This document shows, piece by piece, positions 32,501 through 43,564 of a stretch of DNA of 64,000 bases. The DNA is from Symsagittifera roscoffensis (taxonomy: Eukaryota > Xenacoelomorpha > Acoela > Convolutidae): contig NC_087066.1 of NCBI RefSeq assembly GCF_963678635.1, positions 24,966,911-25,030,910 on the forward strand, read 5' to 3'. The first letter of the stretch is position 1, and each line of letters opens with the position of its first letter. A program made the translations under genes and the position numbers. The notes under the pieces are model-generated. The model did not search any database and was not told where the DNA came from. It saw only the letters and a list, made by a program, of their open reading frames with translations.

Positions 32501-32838
32501 GTCCATGCATGAACAATCACTAACTAAAATTATTGTCCAGCAAAAACTGATTAAAATTTGAGGATTTAAGTTTTGTTAGTGGAGTCCAATCAACAAAATC
32601 TGAAATTATTGCTCAATCAAAACTGTGGATTACGCCTTTATTGTTTGAAAACAAGAAGTTTTTTTAAACCTCAGAAATATAACATCATAAATAATTTATT
32701 TCAGTTTTTTCTTCTTTCGTGATTTGAGATAGATAAAGTGTTCACTCTTTCATTATTTGCAACAAAAAAAGTGTTCCTTCTTTCAGTATTTGAGATCGGA
32801 AAAGTGCTCATTTGTTCAGTAGTTCAGATTTAGCTGAT
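29567..32838. repeat. 1.64 kb tandem duplication (two copies)
   Basis: 29567-31202 and 31203-about 32838 are direct copies with period 1636: AACAGGTCTT at both starts, AAGTAGAAAAACCA, CATGATAATCAATTATT and GTTACACTGAACTGAACCAG in equivalent places. The copies differ by scattered substitutions and small indels. They begin only 72 bp after the retrotransposon and lie in intron 1 of the minus-strand gene. No coding capacity; rich in CGATTATAATC-like near-palindromes. Confidence 0.85.
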
Positions 32839-34139
32839 GAGGTCAGTTTGATGGCAGTTAATGAGATTGAACTGTTGGACAGTCTTGCTGATAACCCACA
32901 AAAAATATTTATTTTGAAAAAGTAAATTTCAAAACGCAACTATTTGGTTAATAGAATTCAAAAAAACGCGAATTCAGCACACAATTTGCTGATTCGATTT
33001 ACAACTTGCGGTTTGCGCTTATAGCTGCGGATTCCACGACAGCTCAATTTTTTTATATCTATGTCTTATAGTTTGTCTTTGTATTTTACAAACTGTTCCG
33101 GAATCCGCAAAAACTTTTAATTTTTGACACAAGCAACTGAAAAAAACTAAAAACTTTTTCCATCCATTTTTCGTAGTTGCTATGAATCAATCTACGAAAA
33201 AGTTGTCCAACTTCTACAACGTGTGTTACTAGTGTCCTATGTTTGTCACGATTTTCAGCAGTTTCTAATTTGAGGTTGTGATTAGTATACACTAGAATCT
33301 TGAGAAAAGTATTAAATAATAAATTAGCAAAAAGTAAGACCTATGATCCAAGTTCCTTCTGATACGAAGCTTACGTTACATTTCGTATGAAAACCTTAAA
33401 CAAAAATTTGCTTTCCTATGAGATTCTGATCAAAGAAAAAAGTTCTCAATTGAAAGTTCGTACAAAAATGTTGTAAGATTTTCGGTTCAGTTAGATCTGA
33501 AAGGATATTGCTGTATTTGTTCAAGATTTCTAATTTTTTTGAATAATATCTATGCAGCATATATACTATTCAGAAAAAGTTATTAATCTTGAAAAAAATC
33601 AGCAATGTCTTTCCAGGTCTTAGTAGAACCAAAATTCTTACAAAATTTTTGTAGGAATTTTCAAAAGATAACTTTTTCCTTTTTTAAAAATCTCAGAAGA
33701 AAGTTCTGGCTTAAGATTTTCATATGGAACCAAAATGGAACCAAAATTTTTAGGTTCTCGTTAGACATTTAGAATATGCAAGAATTTTGCTCAGAGGATA
33801 TAAAACCCAGGTTTCCAACTTTTTCGTTGAAACTGTTAGGTTTGTTTTTATAAAAATTTCAGACTCACTGAAGCCAGAGCCAGCGTTGACTAGATAACTG
33901 GATTAAAATTATCGACAGCGCCAATGCTGTCTAACAGGGTCACTTTAAGCAAACAAATTTTCCTACATAATATTTTTTCTTATTTTTTTTTCAAAAAAAG
34001 AAAGAACCGAATAGATGACTGAGAAACCGAAAAAAATGATGAAATAGAAAAATGAATTGTTAATCCAGAAGTATCCATTCGACTTATAAAAACGTAATTG
34101 AATATTTGATAGTGCACTCATAGGAGCCTCGTTACTCAC
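32839..34139. other. Remaining part of intron 1 next to exon 1
   Basis: 1.3 kb of AT-rich sequence with no supported feature other than the splice donor of exon 1 (GTGAGT, minus strand, 34134-34139). Confidence 0.5.
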
Positions 34140-34290
34140 CTAGACACGTGTTGCCACTGTCTTTTTTCTGTCCAATCAAGTTCGGATCTTGTTTCGGCTT
34201 GTTGGATGATCGGCCAAATAAACAACAGAAGATACAAAGGAAACAAAAGCCGAGGCCGGAAAACCAGCCCATGAGAACAGTAAGGGACAT
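34140..34290 (-). CDS. Exon 1 (start) of the unrecognised minus-strand gene
   Basis: ATG at 34290-34288 opens MSLTVLMGWFSGLGFCFLCI, a hydrophobic N-terminal segment of about 25 residues followed by the basic FGRSSNKPKQ, as in a signal anchor or signal peptide. The exon ends after 50 codons plus one base at a consensus GTGAGT donor. That phase is exactly what exon 2 (10417-10558) needs, the best evidence that both belong to one gene spanning about 27.5 kb. The predicted protein is about 303 residues: N-terminal membrane segment, short folded segment, long disordered tail. A further exon inside intron 1 is not excluded, since phase agreement alone has a one-in-three chance. Confidence 0.6.
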
Positions 34291-34686
34291 TTCGCAAAAA
34301 CGTTAATAAGAAGGAAGACTACGATAATTTGCAGATTGGTACATGGAGCGTCTAAATGCAAGAAAAAGACCGCCGAACATTAAATTGGCTAGAGAAAGCA
34401 GCACTCATTGAACTCAAAAGGTGGCTTTGGCATCATTGTTTTACAGAGGGATAAAAAAATTACATTTTTTTAAAGCAGTTTTTTTGTAGAAATTGATGTC
34501 CTGTGGGCAATTTTTCAGGTGAGGACCATTCCTTACTAGTAATTCGCTCTTCCCTAAACTTAAGTGCATATTGGCGCTGAAGGCGACTTAATAAAAAATC
34601 TAGGTATTTTCAACCAAAAATGGGTGTTGCCGAAATGGACACCTGTTGGGTGACCAAGGGGTTGATCCCCTGAGAGTCGATAGGGA

Positions 34687-35040
34687 CAGGGGCGGATTTA
34701 GGGGGGGGGGCTTTATTTTTTTTTCTCTCCCCCCTGATGTACAATTTTATGACAACCATTTATGGCCGACCATTCTTAAAATTTTTCTTAAGGTGCTTTT
34801 GGCGTCAATTGGTTCTAACGTTGAGAGTGAGCACTCGCCGATTTTTTGGTTGAAATTTTTTAAAAAGTGCCCAGTTTTTGACATGTTTTCTCAAACGTTT
34901 GCTGGCCGGGCAGAAAATTTTGTCAAAATAGGGTCTTCATAGTGTTCTAGAAGGGCTCGGAAAACCATTTGGTCGACCTAAAAAAAAGGTCGGCAAAATT
35001 TTGAACCCCCACTCCTCGAGAAAACCGTAGGAAAACATCG
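34687..35040 (+). mobile_element. hAT-type MITE, copy 1 (degraded right end)
   Basis: Starts CAGGGGCGGATTTAGGGG and shares with the copies at 38035 and 41682 the blocks TTAAAATTTTTCTTAAGG-like, CAAAATAGGGTCTTCAT-like and GGTCGACCTAAAAAAAAGG. The right end (CTCGAGAAAACCGTAG) lacks the terminal ATCCGCCCCTG. Confidence 0.7.
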
Positions 35041-36385
35041 AGATTCACCTTGGGTATGGGCACCCCAGCCCCTTGATTTTTGGGGTGGTTTTTCCAACTA
35101 ACTCCGAGTTTTGCTGGATGTAATTTCAGCCATGACTCTTTCATATTGAAAATTATGTTTTTGCATTCTTTTGGAGTCTTCATTGAAAATTCAGAGTTTA
35201 AAAAGTATCTGATGATAGATGTGCTAGCTATAACTGCTCCAGTTGCAAACTCCTTGAGTGCTTCTCGAATGACCGAGCAAGGGTCTTTACCAAGGGTCTT
35301 TATGTGAAATGAATTCGGTTTGTTTATTTGGCATCCCTTAGAATTTTGGAACTGCCGTTTTGAAGTTCTCCAAAAAATTGGTATGGTGATCAGTTGGTAA
35401 TTAAAATGGCGTCTGAAATTTAGGCGGGTCGTTATACTATTTCCTGGAGTGGGACAAATTTACACGGTGAATACTCAATTTGTTTTCTGAGTTCAAAACG
35501 GATCAAGTTAACATTTAAGACTAACAGGTCAATTAACAAAGGGCTTCCGTAAATAATAGCCTTGACAGAAAAGGTGGATTCAAATTAGATTGTTTTTGCA
35601 GTCTGTTTTTTCCGCCTGAATTAGCTCAGATTTTGAGGGAATTTCTGTTATTTTTGGCAAAAACAATACTATCACTCTGGTTTGCTGGCTAATCAATTGA
35701 AGCAGTTTTGAAACGAATTCTTCACGCTTGTTAATTGCTAACAAAGCATTTTTTGTATATGCACAGGGTGTTGTTATTTCTGGTATGTCAGCATAATGCG
35801 ATATTTATAGATATGTTATCGAAACTCAGTTCAAAATTTATTATTGGGAATTCAAATGGTTTTCTTATTATAATGGCATCATCTAGCGCAACTTTTTAGT
35901 GGGAGTTTGTTGCCATTTTCAGTAAATTTTGTCTTGAAAGGAAATAATAATATTTAGGATTTTGGAGTTCAGGAAGTAATAATAATTAAGAATTTTGACT
36001 TCCGATTTTGGGAGCTAGGTAGCAACAAAATTGCAAGACAGACGGTTATAATATTCCTTGAGATTCAGATCAAGTGTTTTTATGGGCAGTAAATAGACAT
36101 GCTTTAAGTAAAAAATTTCGCACACAGTTCGTTGAAGTTGTTTTAGACGCCGAGATTGGTTGCACTTAACTTTTAATTTCGACTATAATTTTCAACATTA
36201 ATTCACCTTCTGTTGCTAAAGTCAAGTGCTCTGGTCTTTAGATGCTAATAAGTTTTCCATCTGCTGTATATTTCCTTAGATAAATTGGGCTTTTGTTTCC
36301 TCATACTGTCATAGTGTGCAGACTTTTCAAAGTAGGCCTTTTTCAACAATGGATGAAATATTTTCAGAACTGATTTTGGAATTAT

Positions 36386-36738
36386 CCGGGCTGAGGTTCT
36401 CGACTCATCATTCAACCGAAACGGTCAAACAATTTCCGTTTATCGTCACAAATTATGACAGTTCGATTGTTTCTCGTTCGATTATGTCCAATTTTGGCTT
36501 TTTCAAAAATGTCCGTTTCGGCCTGTGTTCAACTTTACCGGACATTGTTCGATTTTGTTTGACTTTTCCGGACATTGTTTAACTTTAATCGACTTAGTTG
36601 AAATTTAACGGACAATGTTCGACTCTGTACAAATTTGTTTGTTTTAATGAGAAATAATCGAACTGTCATAATTCGTGACAAAAATCGGACATTGTTTGAC
36701 CGTTTCGGTCGAATCATGGGTTGATTACTTCAGCCCGG
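36386..36738. mobile_element. MITE with about 90 bp terminal inverted repeats
   Basis: About 353 bp. The left end CCGGGCTGAGG and right end CAGCCCGG are inverted, and the match continues inward: GACAGTTCGATTGTTTCTC on the left against GAGAAATAATCGAACTGTC on the right, with ACCGAAACGGTCAAACAAT mirrored by ATTGTTTGACCGTTTCGGT. The centre repeats TTCCGGACATTGTT-like text. No coding capacity. The target duplication is unclear (possibly a short TA-containing site). Confidence 0.75.
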
Positions 36739-38034
36739 CTAAATGCTTCAGTGAACCAATCTCGTACCAATCACGTAGTTTTGTGGATAATGTTTCCATG
36801 ATTATTTTAACGTAGCAGAAATGCCGGATCTACTTAACAATCTCCACCCCTTTGGTATCCACTAAAAGAGTCCCCCTATAGTATCTGCTAAAGAATGTCC
36901 ACCTATGTTATTAAATAAAGTAAATTAGCACTAGATCTTTGTATGGAGAACTCTAATTTTGCTGCATTCTGATTGGTCGAAAATTTGGATAATTTAATCT
37001 TCTCAACAATCCCTTACCTTTTTTGAAGGGGGGCAGATTGTTTAGTAGATCCAGAATGCAATTTTGAGATCTTTGTTGAAAGTTTGAAGAGCATCTAGAA
37101 AATTTTATTATGAAGTCAGCTAGACTTGGCTGTAGTAAAATAGCACCGGAGAGGACTCAGTGAAGTTTTATAACATGAAAGCGAGACAAACTCCAAGTGG
37201 TTCACGAAAAAAAAAAACAAGTTAAAAATAGGATGACTGCATCAGGGCAATGCTTTGAACGTTTGAGTGCTCTTTATGGTTTATGAAATAACTTTTTTAA
37301 ATAAAAATTGACGAACTTTATATTTTTTTAATAATATTTTCAAAACACGTTAAGTCAAGAAAAAAATATTAAATGGTCTAGTAACGTAAAAATCAGACAT
37401 TTTTTATGAAAAAGTGTTTGGCGGTCTAATAAAGCTAAAACAAGACATTGCTTCATGTCGTTTTGGGACAATATCTGAGCCCTATTCAACCTCCGCGGTG
37501 CTAGGGATTTTAGCAGACCAGTTTTTAGCTTTCAGGTTTTTTTGCTGACACAGAACAACTATAAAGTGTGGTTAGCTAGCTTCAAACGCGGCATTAGCAA
37601 TTAGCAAACGCTTGCTCTGCTGCGCTTCAAATCAACACGAGTGTTAGTGTGCGCGTAAATCTTTGTTTTGCCGCTAATTTAGACAGTTGTGATTTTGAAG
37701 GTGATAGTTTTGTTGACAAATCGTGAGATAATTGACTTAATCGGGGAAGCTTGGCTCCAGACTGAGCTAAGCTTCATCAATTAATTTTCTTCAAATAAGT
37801 TTAGTTAAAAATTTGGAAATGGTTCTAACAAAAAACACAACAATTCAATTTCACAAGTTGCTCTTCTTCATTCTTCAATAATTATTAGCAATTTATAATT
37901 TCGAAACAGTCACTAGCGTTTAATGACTTTTTAATTATGGAGCGATTTTCTTATTTTTTTTTCTTATTTCGTTGTTCTGATTCAAGTTTCTTGATTGTTC
38001 TACTCAGTTTTCAAGTGAAAGTTTCTGATTCGAG

Positions 38035-38425
38035 CAGGGGCGGATTTAGGGGAGGATGGACGCCCTTTCTCTCAGGGATTCGACCCCCTGCCGACCCAAA
38101 GGGTCTTCTCTTTGTTCTATTTTGGGATACCCATTTTAGGTGACGGACCATCATTAAAATTTTCTAAAGGCTCCTTTAGCCTCAATATATACAAACTTTG
38201 AGGGGGGAGCGCGCCGAAAAAACGGGATTTTTTGGTTAACATTTTCAAAAAAGTGTTTAAAAACGCATTTTTGGGCTTGTTTTTTTTGAATTTTTTTGAA
38301 ACAGGGCCTTTCCTTTGTAGTGCTTTGGGAGAACCTGCAAAATCAATTTGGTCGACCTAGAAAAAGGTCGACAACATGTTCGACATTTTTTTTGAAAATC
38401 CGCCCTCCCCCTCGAGAAAATCCTC
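38035..38425 (+). mobile_element. hAT-type MITE, copy 2 (degraded right end)
   Basis: Starts CAGGGGCGGATTTAGGGG, followed by CGCCCTTTCTCTCAGGGATT and the AACCCAAAGGGTC-type block shared with the 41682 copy; ends near CCTCCCCCTCGAGAAAATC. The terminal inverted repeat is lost on the right. Confidence 0.7.
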
Positions 38426-39031
38426 CTGGCTTCAAGGATAAAGTGGTGGTCCGCGAATGACTTTAAAAACTAAATGAAATGTACATTTATATATAAATCA
38501 TAGGCAAATCTTTTTCTTTTTGAGGGGGGTTTGGTTTTCAAAAATTTTTTGGAAAATTTTGATGAACTGTTTAGGTCGACTTTTTTGAATTTCAAAGATC
38601 TTCGAAAACACCATATCTTTTTGTTGAGACAAAAAAATCTGCGCCGCAGTCAAATTTTCTTTTGGAAAAAAAAACAAATCAAACTGCCGTTATAGGCACT
38701 TCTTGGAAGGTTTTGAAAGTTTTGCATCAAAAATTGCACTTTTTTGGCTCATGCTCTTTCTCAAAATTAGTGCATATTGGTGCTAAAAGTGCCGTCGAAA
38801 GAATTGTATAGAAGGAAAATTTTGGGTGGTGAAATAGTCCAACCCCTAAATGCACCTCTAACCTAAATTTAAACTTGGATTTCAAAAGCGAAACTAAAAA
38901 AAAACATCCTTATTTCGGGAAAAACTTGCCGGAGTCTTTAATTAATTTAATCCAAAGTAAGTTTTAAAATAATTTTATACAATTAATTTTTAATTATATC
39001 AGTCCAACTTATACGAGGAAGGGGAAACGCA

Positions 39032-39642
39032 TTATACTTCGTGGGTTTTACTTGCCCAAACAAGAATATTACCCTTAGCGTTGAACATAGGAGAGTGCTT
39101 TTGTTCATAAAAATGAAGTATTATATGTTCAACCGCAAATCCGTTTTGAATCAAAGTTTTCTTCAACCAATCTTGCGAAACACAAACTGTTGGCATCCGA
39201 TTGTCGAGTCGCGAGGCGTCTGGAACCCAAAACGTCTGCTCCAGTAAATCTAAAAGCACCAAAGATCCTCCTTTTTGTAGCATTTTGTTGCATTTCTGAA
39301 TCAGAACCTTGTAGTTTTCCAAGTCGCGCGAACCCTCACAGAAGGCCCATTCAGAATTAATCAGATCATATGGAGCGGAAGATTCAATTTCGCTCATTCC
39401 AGTCGCCGAAGCTTTGCTCATGTCCACAAATTTAATTTCACGACATTTCTTTCGAAATAAATTGACAAGATCGGCGTTTCCGTACGCCCACTTAGTGAAT
39501 TTGGTCCAAGTGAAGGCCTCCGACAAGTCACAGGAGTTTGGCACCTCGATGATTCGTATGATGTATTTCCGATTTTCTTCCAAGAAGTCAGAGCAGACAA
39601 TTTCAGTAACTTGGTCAAATCCAGAAGCAAACATAACATTAC
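39032..39642 (-). CDS. Terminal exon of an NNMT/PNMT/TEMT-family methyltransferase
   Basis: SAM-dependent N-methyltransferase of the nicotinamide/phenylethanolamine/thioether family. On the minus strand the exon starts after an acceptor ending GCTTTAG, completes a Gly codon, and runs 202 codons to TAA 39032-39034. Motifs are GFDQVTEIVCSDFLEENRK (acidic SAM-ribose region), PYDLINSEWAFCEGSRDLEN (family signature area), then KMLQKGGSLVLLDLLEQTFW (post-motif strand). The upstream exon at 43402-43564 joins in matching phase and supplies motif I. Family members methylate small amines in the cytosol; the substrate here cannot be told. The in-frame ATG further upstream (to 39679) is intronic. Confidence 0.85.
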
Positions 39643-42600
39643 CTAAAGCACTCTGAATGAAATACTGCACATATACCACATCAAATCCTCTATTTTGTGT
39701 CTTGTATCACCGACGTGGCGCATCTAGAACAAAACAATAAAATCAACTAACAATTAACAAGAACTAAATGCTACTTTATTTGAAGGTAGCACCAAATTGT
39801 TTATCATATCCAGTCATTGTAAATTTTCAGTACTGTTAAACTTTAAAAAATTATCGTGAAAACTGATCCGACAAGCTTCTCAGCGCATTGAACATTTTTG
39901 CTTTATACTAAAAATGCATGTGCTGGAAGGTCGTGCCAGAAACCTATTTTTTTAAAATGTCAAACTATTGGGTTTTGAAGCATTTATCAACGTAATTTTC
40001 AAACACAAACTCTTCGTAACATTATCACCATTTGCAAGACAAAAACAGAAGATCTCGAACATGACCATTTTAACGTGACAATTTAATTTTAACTTAGATG
40101 AGACGGAAGATCAAAAAATTTTTATGCCATATGTAAGGGCGAATGAAAGCAGTGATCAAACCCAAGCTGCAATTAAAAAAGAAAAAAATTGACGAAAATT
40201 ACTTGCACAACTGGTACAAACTTGTTCAGGCTCTAGATAACAAATCAATTTTGTAAAACGATCTTACCGGGGTAATGTTAGCAAAGCTTGGGATGCTTAC
40301 AGAAGAGGTTTGGGAATTCTGAAAGACCCAGATTGCAAAGACCCAGAAAAACAATCTCTGACCTTACAACTTTTAAAAAAAATAGTGATATGCTATCTGA
40401 TTCGAGTAGTATGAATTAGTGAAGCACTAATAAATTCAGTTAATTTGAAACGGCTTCCAAAACATTTTGAAACTTTTTCCATTATAGCAAAGTTTAGCAG
40501 AGTCGAGAAAGATTCAGCCGAAATGAAAAGAGTTTTTTTGATTTTTGATACTAAGAGGAAAATCAACGGAAACGGAAAATAGCTTGCTTTTTGCAGGGAA
40601 AACAGAACTTGTTTTAAAAATCAAAAGAGTTGACATAATCAAAACAGCGCAAAAATTATAGACAGCAGAAGAAACAGTGAAGACAACGCTGGGAAAAATC
40701 AGAAAAATCATTTTTTCTCCGGGTCAGGATTTCGTCATAAGATCGTGAGCCACGAGTGATGAGTGATATGATTAAATATTGGGAAGTGTTTGTTAGTTTA
40801 AATGAGATCTTCAAAGGATCGGTTAGCAAATTGATTTTCTCTTTTGGGAATGAGGAGAGGGTGATGTCAATTTTAGAGGAAAACACTAGAAAGGCTTTTT
40901 AAGATGTTTGAGCTGAAGAATACTCTGTAATACGTCCGGAAATTTGGAAAAGTTTATAGCAGACACAGACAGGAGTTCCTCAGATTTTAATCTCAGATGG
41001 CACAAGAAAGAACATTGGTCAGGAATTCAGACAGAAAAAGTGAGGTAAACGAAGACTCCAATAGCTCGAATAATAACTTTGGATGAAAATCTAATCAAAA
41101 TTAATGAGTTTATGCTCCTAGTATGACTACCTATTACAGAAACATAAACTGACCTTCTGCATTAAGCAAAACAACATATCATTCTATGTATAAAGAGCAA
41201 CCCAACCTGAGTTTTGTGAGATATTTTGAATTTGTAGCGTATAGTTTCCTAGAAAAATTTTTCCACAAAAGGGACTTTTTGGTACCTCGGATAATAGTAA
41301 GAATTGTGTGATGAGAGTTGAGTTTGAAGGAAACTTCTAAGTTCAGAATCTAGAAACGTTAGTTTTGGCAGGTCTAAATTTCAGTTCGAGAAAAAGATTG
41401 AAAGTTAAGAGGAAAGAAACAGTATGCTTTTTGAAGAAATTATAAATGAAAACATTCTAAGGAACTTTTGCTAGACCTTGACATGCAAGCAGCAATGGAA
41501 AAAAGAATTTGATTCTCTAGAGGACTCAAGGAAAGGTTAAAAAGAAAGACCAGACCATACGAATAATTCGCCAATGTATTTAAAGCCTTGTGCGTGGGAT
41601 GCGTGTAATAGGCGGGTGTCTGTCTCGGTAAAGATGATGAATGACAAATGGAGTCGAGTTTTGGGAATATTGGCAAAGCAGCAGGGGCGGATTTAGGGGG
41701 GGCGGGGGGGGGGGGCGGACGCCCTTCCTCAGGGATTCGAACCCCTGCCAACCCAAAGGGTCCCCCCTTTGATACTTTTTAAGAAATCCATTTTTGGCCA
41801 ACCGACCCTAAAATTTTTCTAAAGGCGCCTTCGGCGCCAATATATACTAATTTTGAGGGGGAGCGCGCGCTAAAAAAACCCGCTTTTTTCTTCAAAATTT
41901 TCCAAAAAGTGCCCAAAAACGGCTTTTTGACCTGTTTTTTCGAAAAATTGCCTGCGGCGCAGAAAATTTGGCCAAAACAGGGTCTTTTTATTGCTTTGGG
42001 AGAGCTCCTCGGAAAATCAATCTGATCGACCTAAAAAAAAAAAGGTCGTCAAAATTTTCGAAAATTTTTTAAAAATCCGCCCCCCTTGAGAAAATCGTAG
42101 ATCCGCCCCTGCAAAGCAGAAACAGTCGGATCCGATGACGTATGTGATGGGCTAGTGCAAAAATCTGTTCGAAAGCAAACAGATTGGTGCTCAAATTTAA
42201 TGCAGTCTGGCTTGATGAGGCGTGAGAAGCTGGACTCCCTGGTTCATACAGAGAGTAGCGGAGACCATTTTGGCACGGTCGATGTCAAAACATTGTTGAA
42301 ACTCTAAGTAAACGTTTTCCAAATTGTCCTTGAAACTAATATATTAGACAGTAAAAACTCAGTTTGCGTTTTGTTTTGTCCACTATTGTAGTTAAATTAT
42401 ACTACGGTCACCGTCGAAGAAGTGAGCGAATGCGTGGAACCATCTTTGAATTCAAAAGTCTACAGAGGCAATGTTTTTGAAATTGTATCTTTGTTCCGAC
42501 TATTGAAAATGGGGAGGAGCTTCGTATTCGGGTGTATTTTAGTTTTTTTTCCATGCAAAATTAGCTGCCAAAAACAATCATCGAACTGCGTTGAGTGATA

Positions 42601-43401
42601 TATGATATTAAAACCCTTTCAGTCATGATACAAACGACATTAAAAATTCTCAAATAAACTTTGCCAGTGTTGAGAAAAACCGGTTTGAAATTTTTGATTT
42701 TTCGTCTAATTTCGAGCGAGTGAGCAGGCTTACATTAGCTTCTTTTTTGCCTTTTTAAAGCCTTGAAAAATTAGCTGTACTCAAATGTCGTTAGTTTTTG
42801 GAGTTTTTAGCTTCATTTTAGGAATCAAAAACTTCAAAAACTTGGGAAGAAGTTTGAAAAATATCAGTCATAATTTTTTCCTTTTTCCAATTTTTTTCTT
42901 GAAATATTGTTTTCAAATTAGCATATTTTACAAGGGCTAACGAAAAGGCATAATCTCTACTTTTTCGCTCAAATTCTTTCATCAGACCGCGCCAGAAAAA
43001 CGACATTAATTTAAAAAAATAATTTCGTTGTAAATTTATAAGACTGGTCGGAACATTCTGTGCTACTTGCACAGTAACCGGTTATCCCTTGTTTCTTTAT
43101 TACGGCTGCTTCGTACAAACCAGAAGAAGTCAGAATATAGGACATGGATCCATGTATGTCACGATACGGACTATATGGGGATAGTTTTCGCTTTGGATAC
43201 TTGTACAAATAAAAGTACACGCCTTCTATCAACGAGAGAATAAGCGGTATCTAGCTTTAAATTGATGGTATACTACAAGAGGGGGAAAGAGGCCCACTAA
43301 TGCCATGGCATGCGGCGTTCTCTTGATACAAAAATGCGAACGCATTCTCATGAAAAGAATATTGAGAAAAAAGTACATTTTGGTATAACTTAAAAACTCA
43401 C
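39643..43401. other. Intron of the methyltransferase gene
   Basis: 3.76 kb, GTGAGT donor and TTTAG acceptor on the minus strand, holding the intact hAT-type MITE at 41682-42111. A fragment resembling the family A hairpin end (GTCGGAACATTC) lies near 43045. No other gene is seen. Confidence 0.6.
41682..42111 (+). mobile_element. hAT-type MITE, copy 3, intact with 8 bp target duplication
   Basis: 430 bp with inverted ends CAGGGGCGGAT and ATCCGCCCCTG, flanked on both sides by CAAAGCAG (41674-41681 and 42112-42119). An 8 bp duplication and CAGGG-type ends are diagnostic of hAT elements. The inside has no ORF, a poly-G run near the left end, and the AAAGGTCG blocks shared with the two other copies. 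Confidence 0.92.
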
Positions 43402-43564
43402 CGCAAAATGGGCCAGTGGATAGATCCAGTACTTTCACGGGTTTCTTCTTGGGCCGCAGTGCATTTTCAATGCAAAACTTCATGGTTCTGACTTTGAAGC
43501 GAATTGCCCGAACAATTTCATTGTTCAACTCCCGATCACTTAGACTCCAGGAGGGAAACACATC
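43402..43564 (-). CDS. Upstream exon of the NNMT-family methyltransferase
   Basis: 163 nt after acceptor TTTTTTTTTCAG, ending at GTGAGT. It encodes 54 residues plus one base: FPSWSLSDRELNNEIVRAIR, a basic helix with RPKKKP, and motif I as VKVLDLSTGPFCG, the SAM-binding loop in which family members usually have a D-x-G-x-G-P. Joined to the terminal exon it gives 257 residues, close to the usual family length of about 260-290, so one short N-terminal exon is missing. I could not identify that exon in 43565-45914. Confidence 0.78.

Larger units (their letters stand above)
34291..39031. other. Intergenic region with MITEs
   Basis: No supported gene. It contains hAT-type MITE copies at 34687-35040 and 38035-38425, a different MITE at 36386-36738, and unassigned AT-rich sequence. 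Short frames here (34646-34942, 34947-35183, 36316-36582, 37937-38143) fall on the MITEs and are not genes. Confidence 0.55.

Noticed and set aside
39643-39679. Upstream ATG extension of the terminal methyltransferase exon.
   Set aside because: The residues lack family similarity, and the acceptor at 39643-39644 gives a perfect phase join to the upstream exon.
43011-43232. 73-codon minus-strand ORF as an extra methyltransferase exon.
   Set aside because: The flanking exons (43402 and 39642) already join in phase across motif I; part of the ORF contains a family A-like repeat end.
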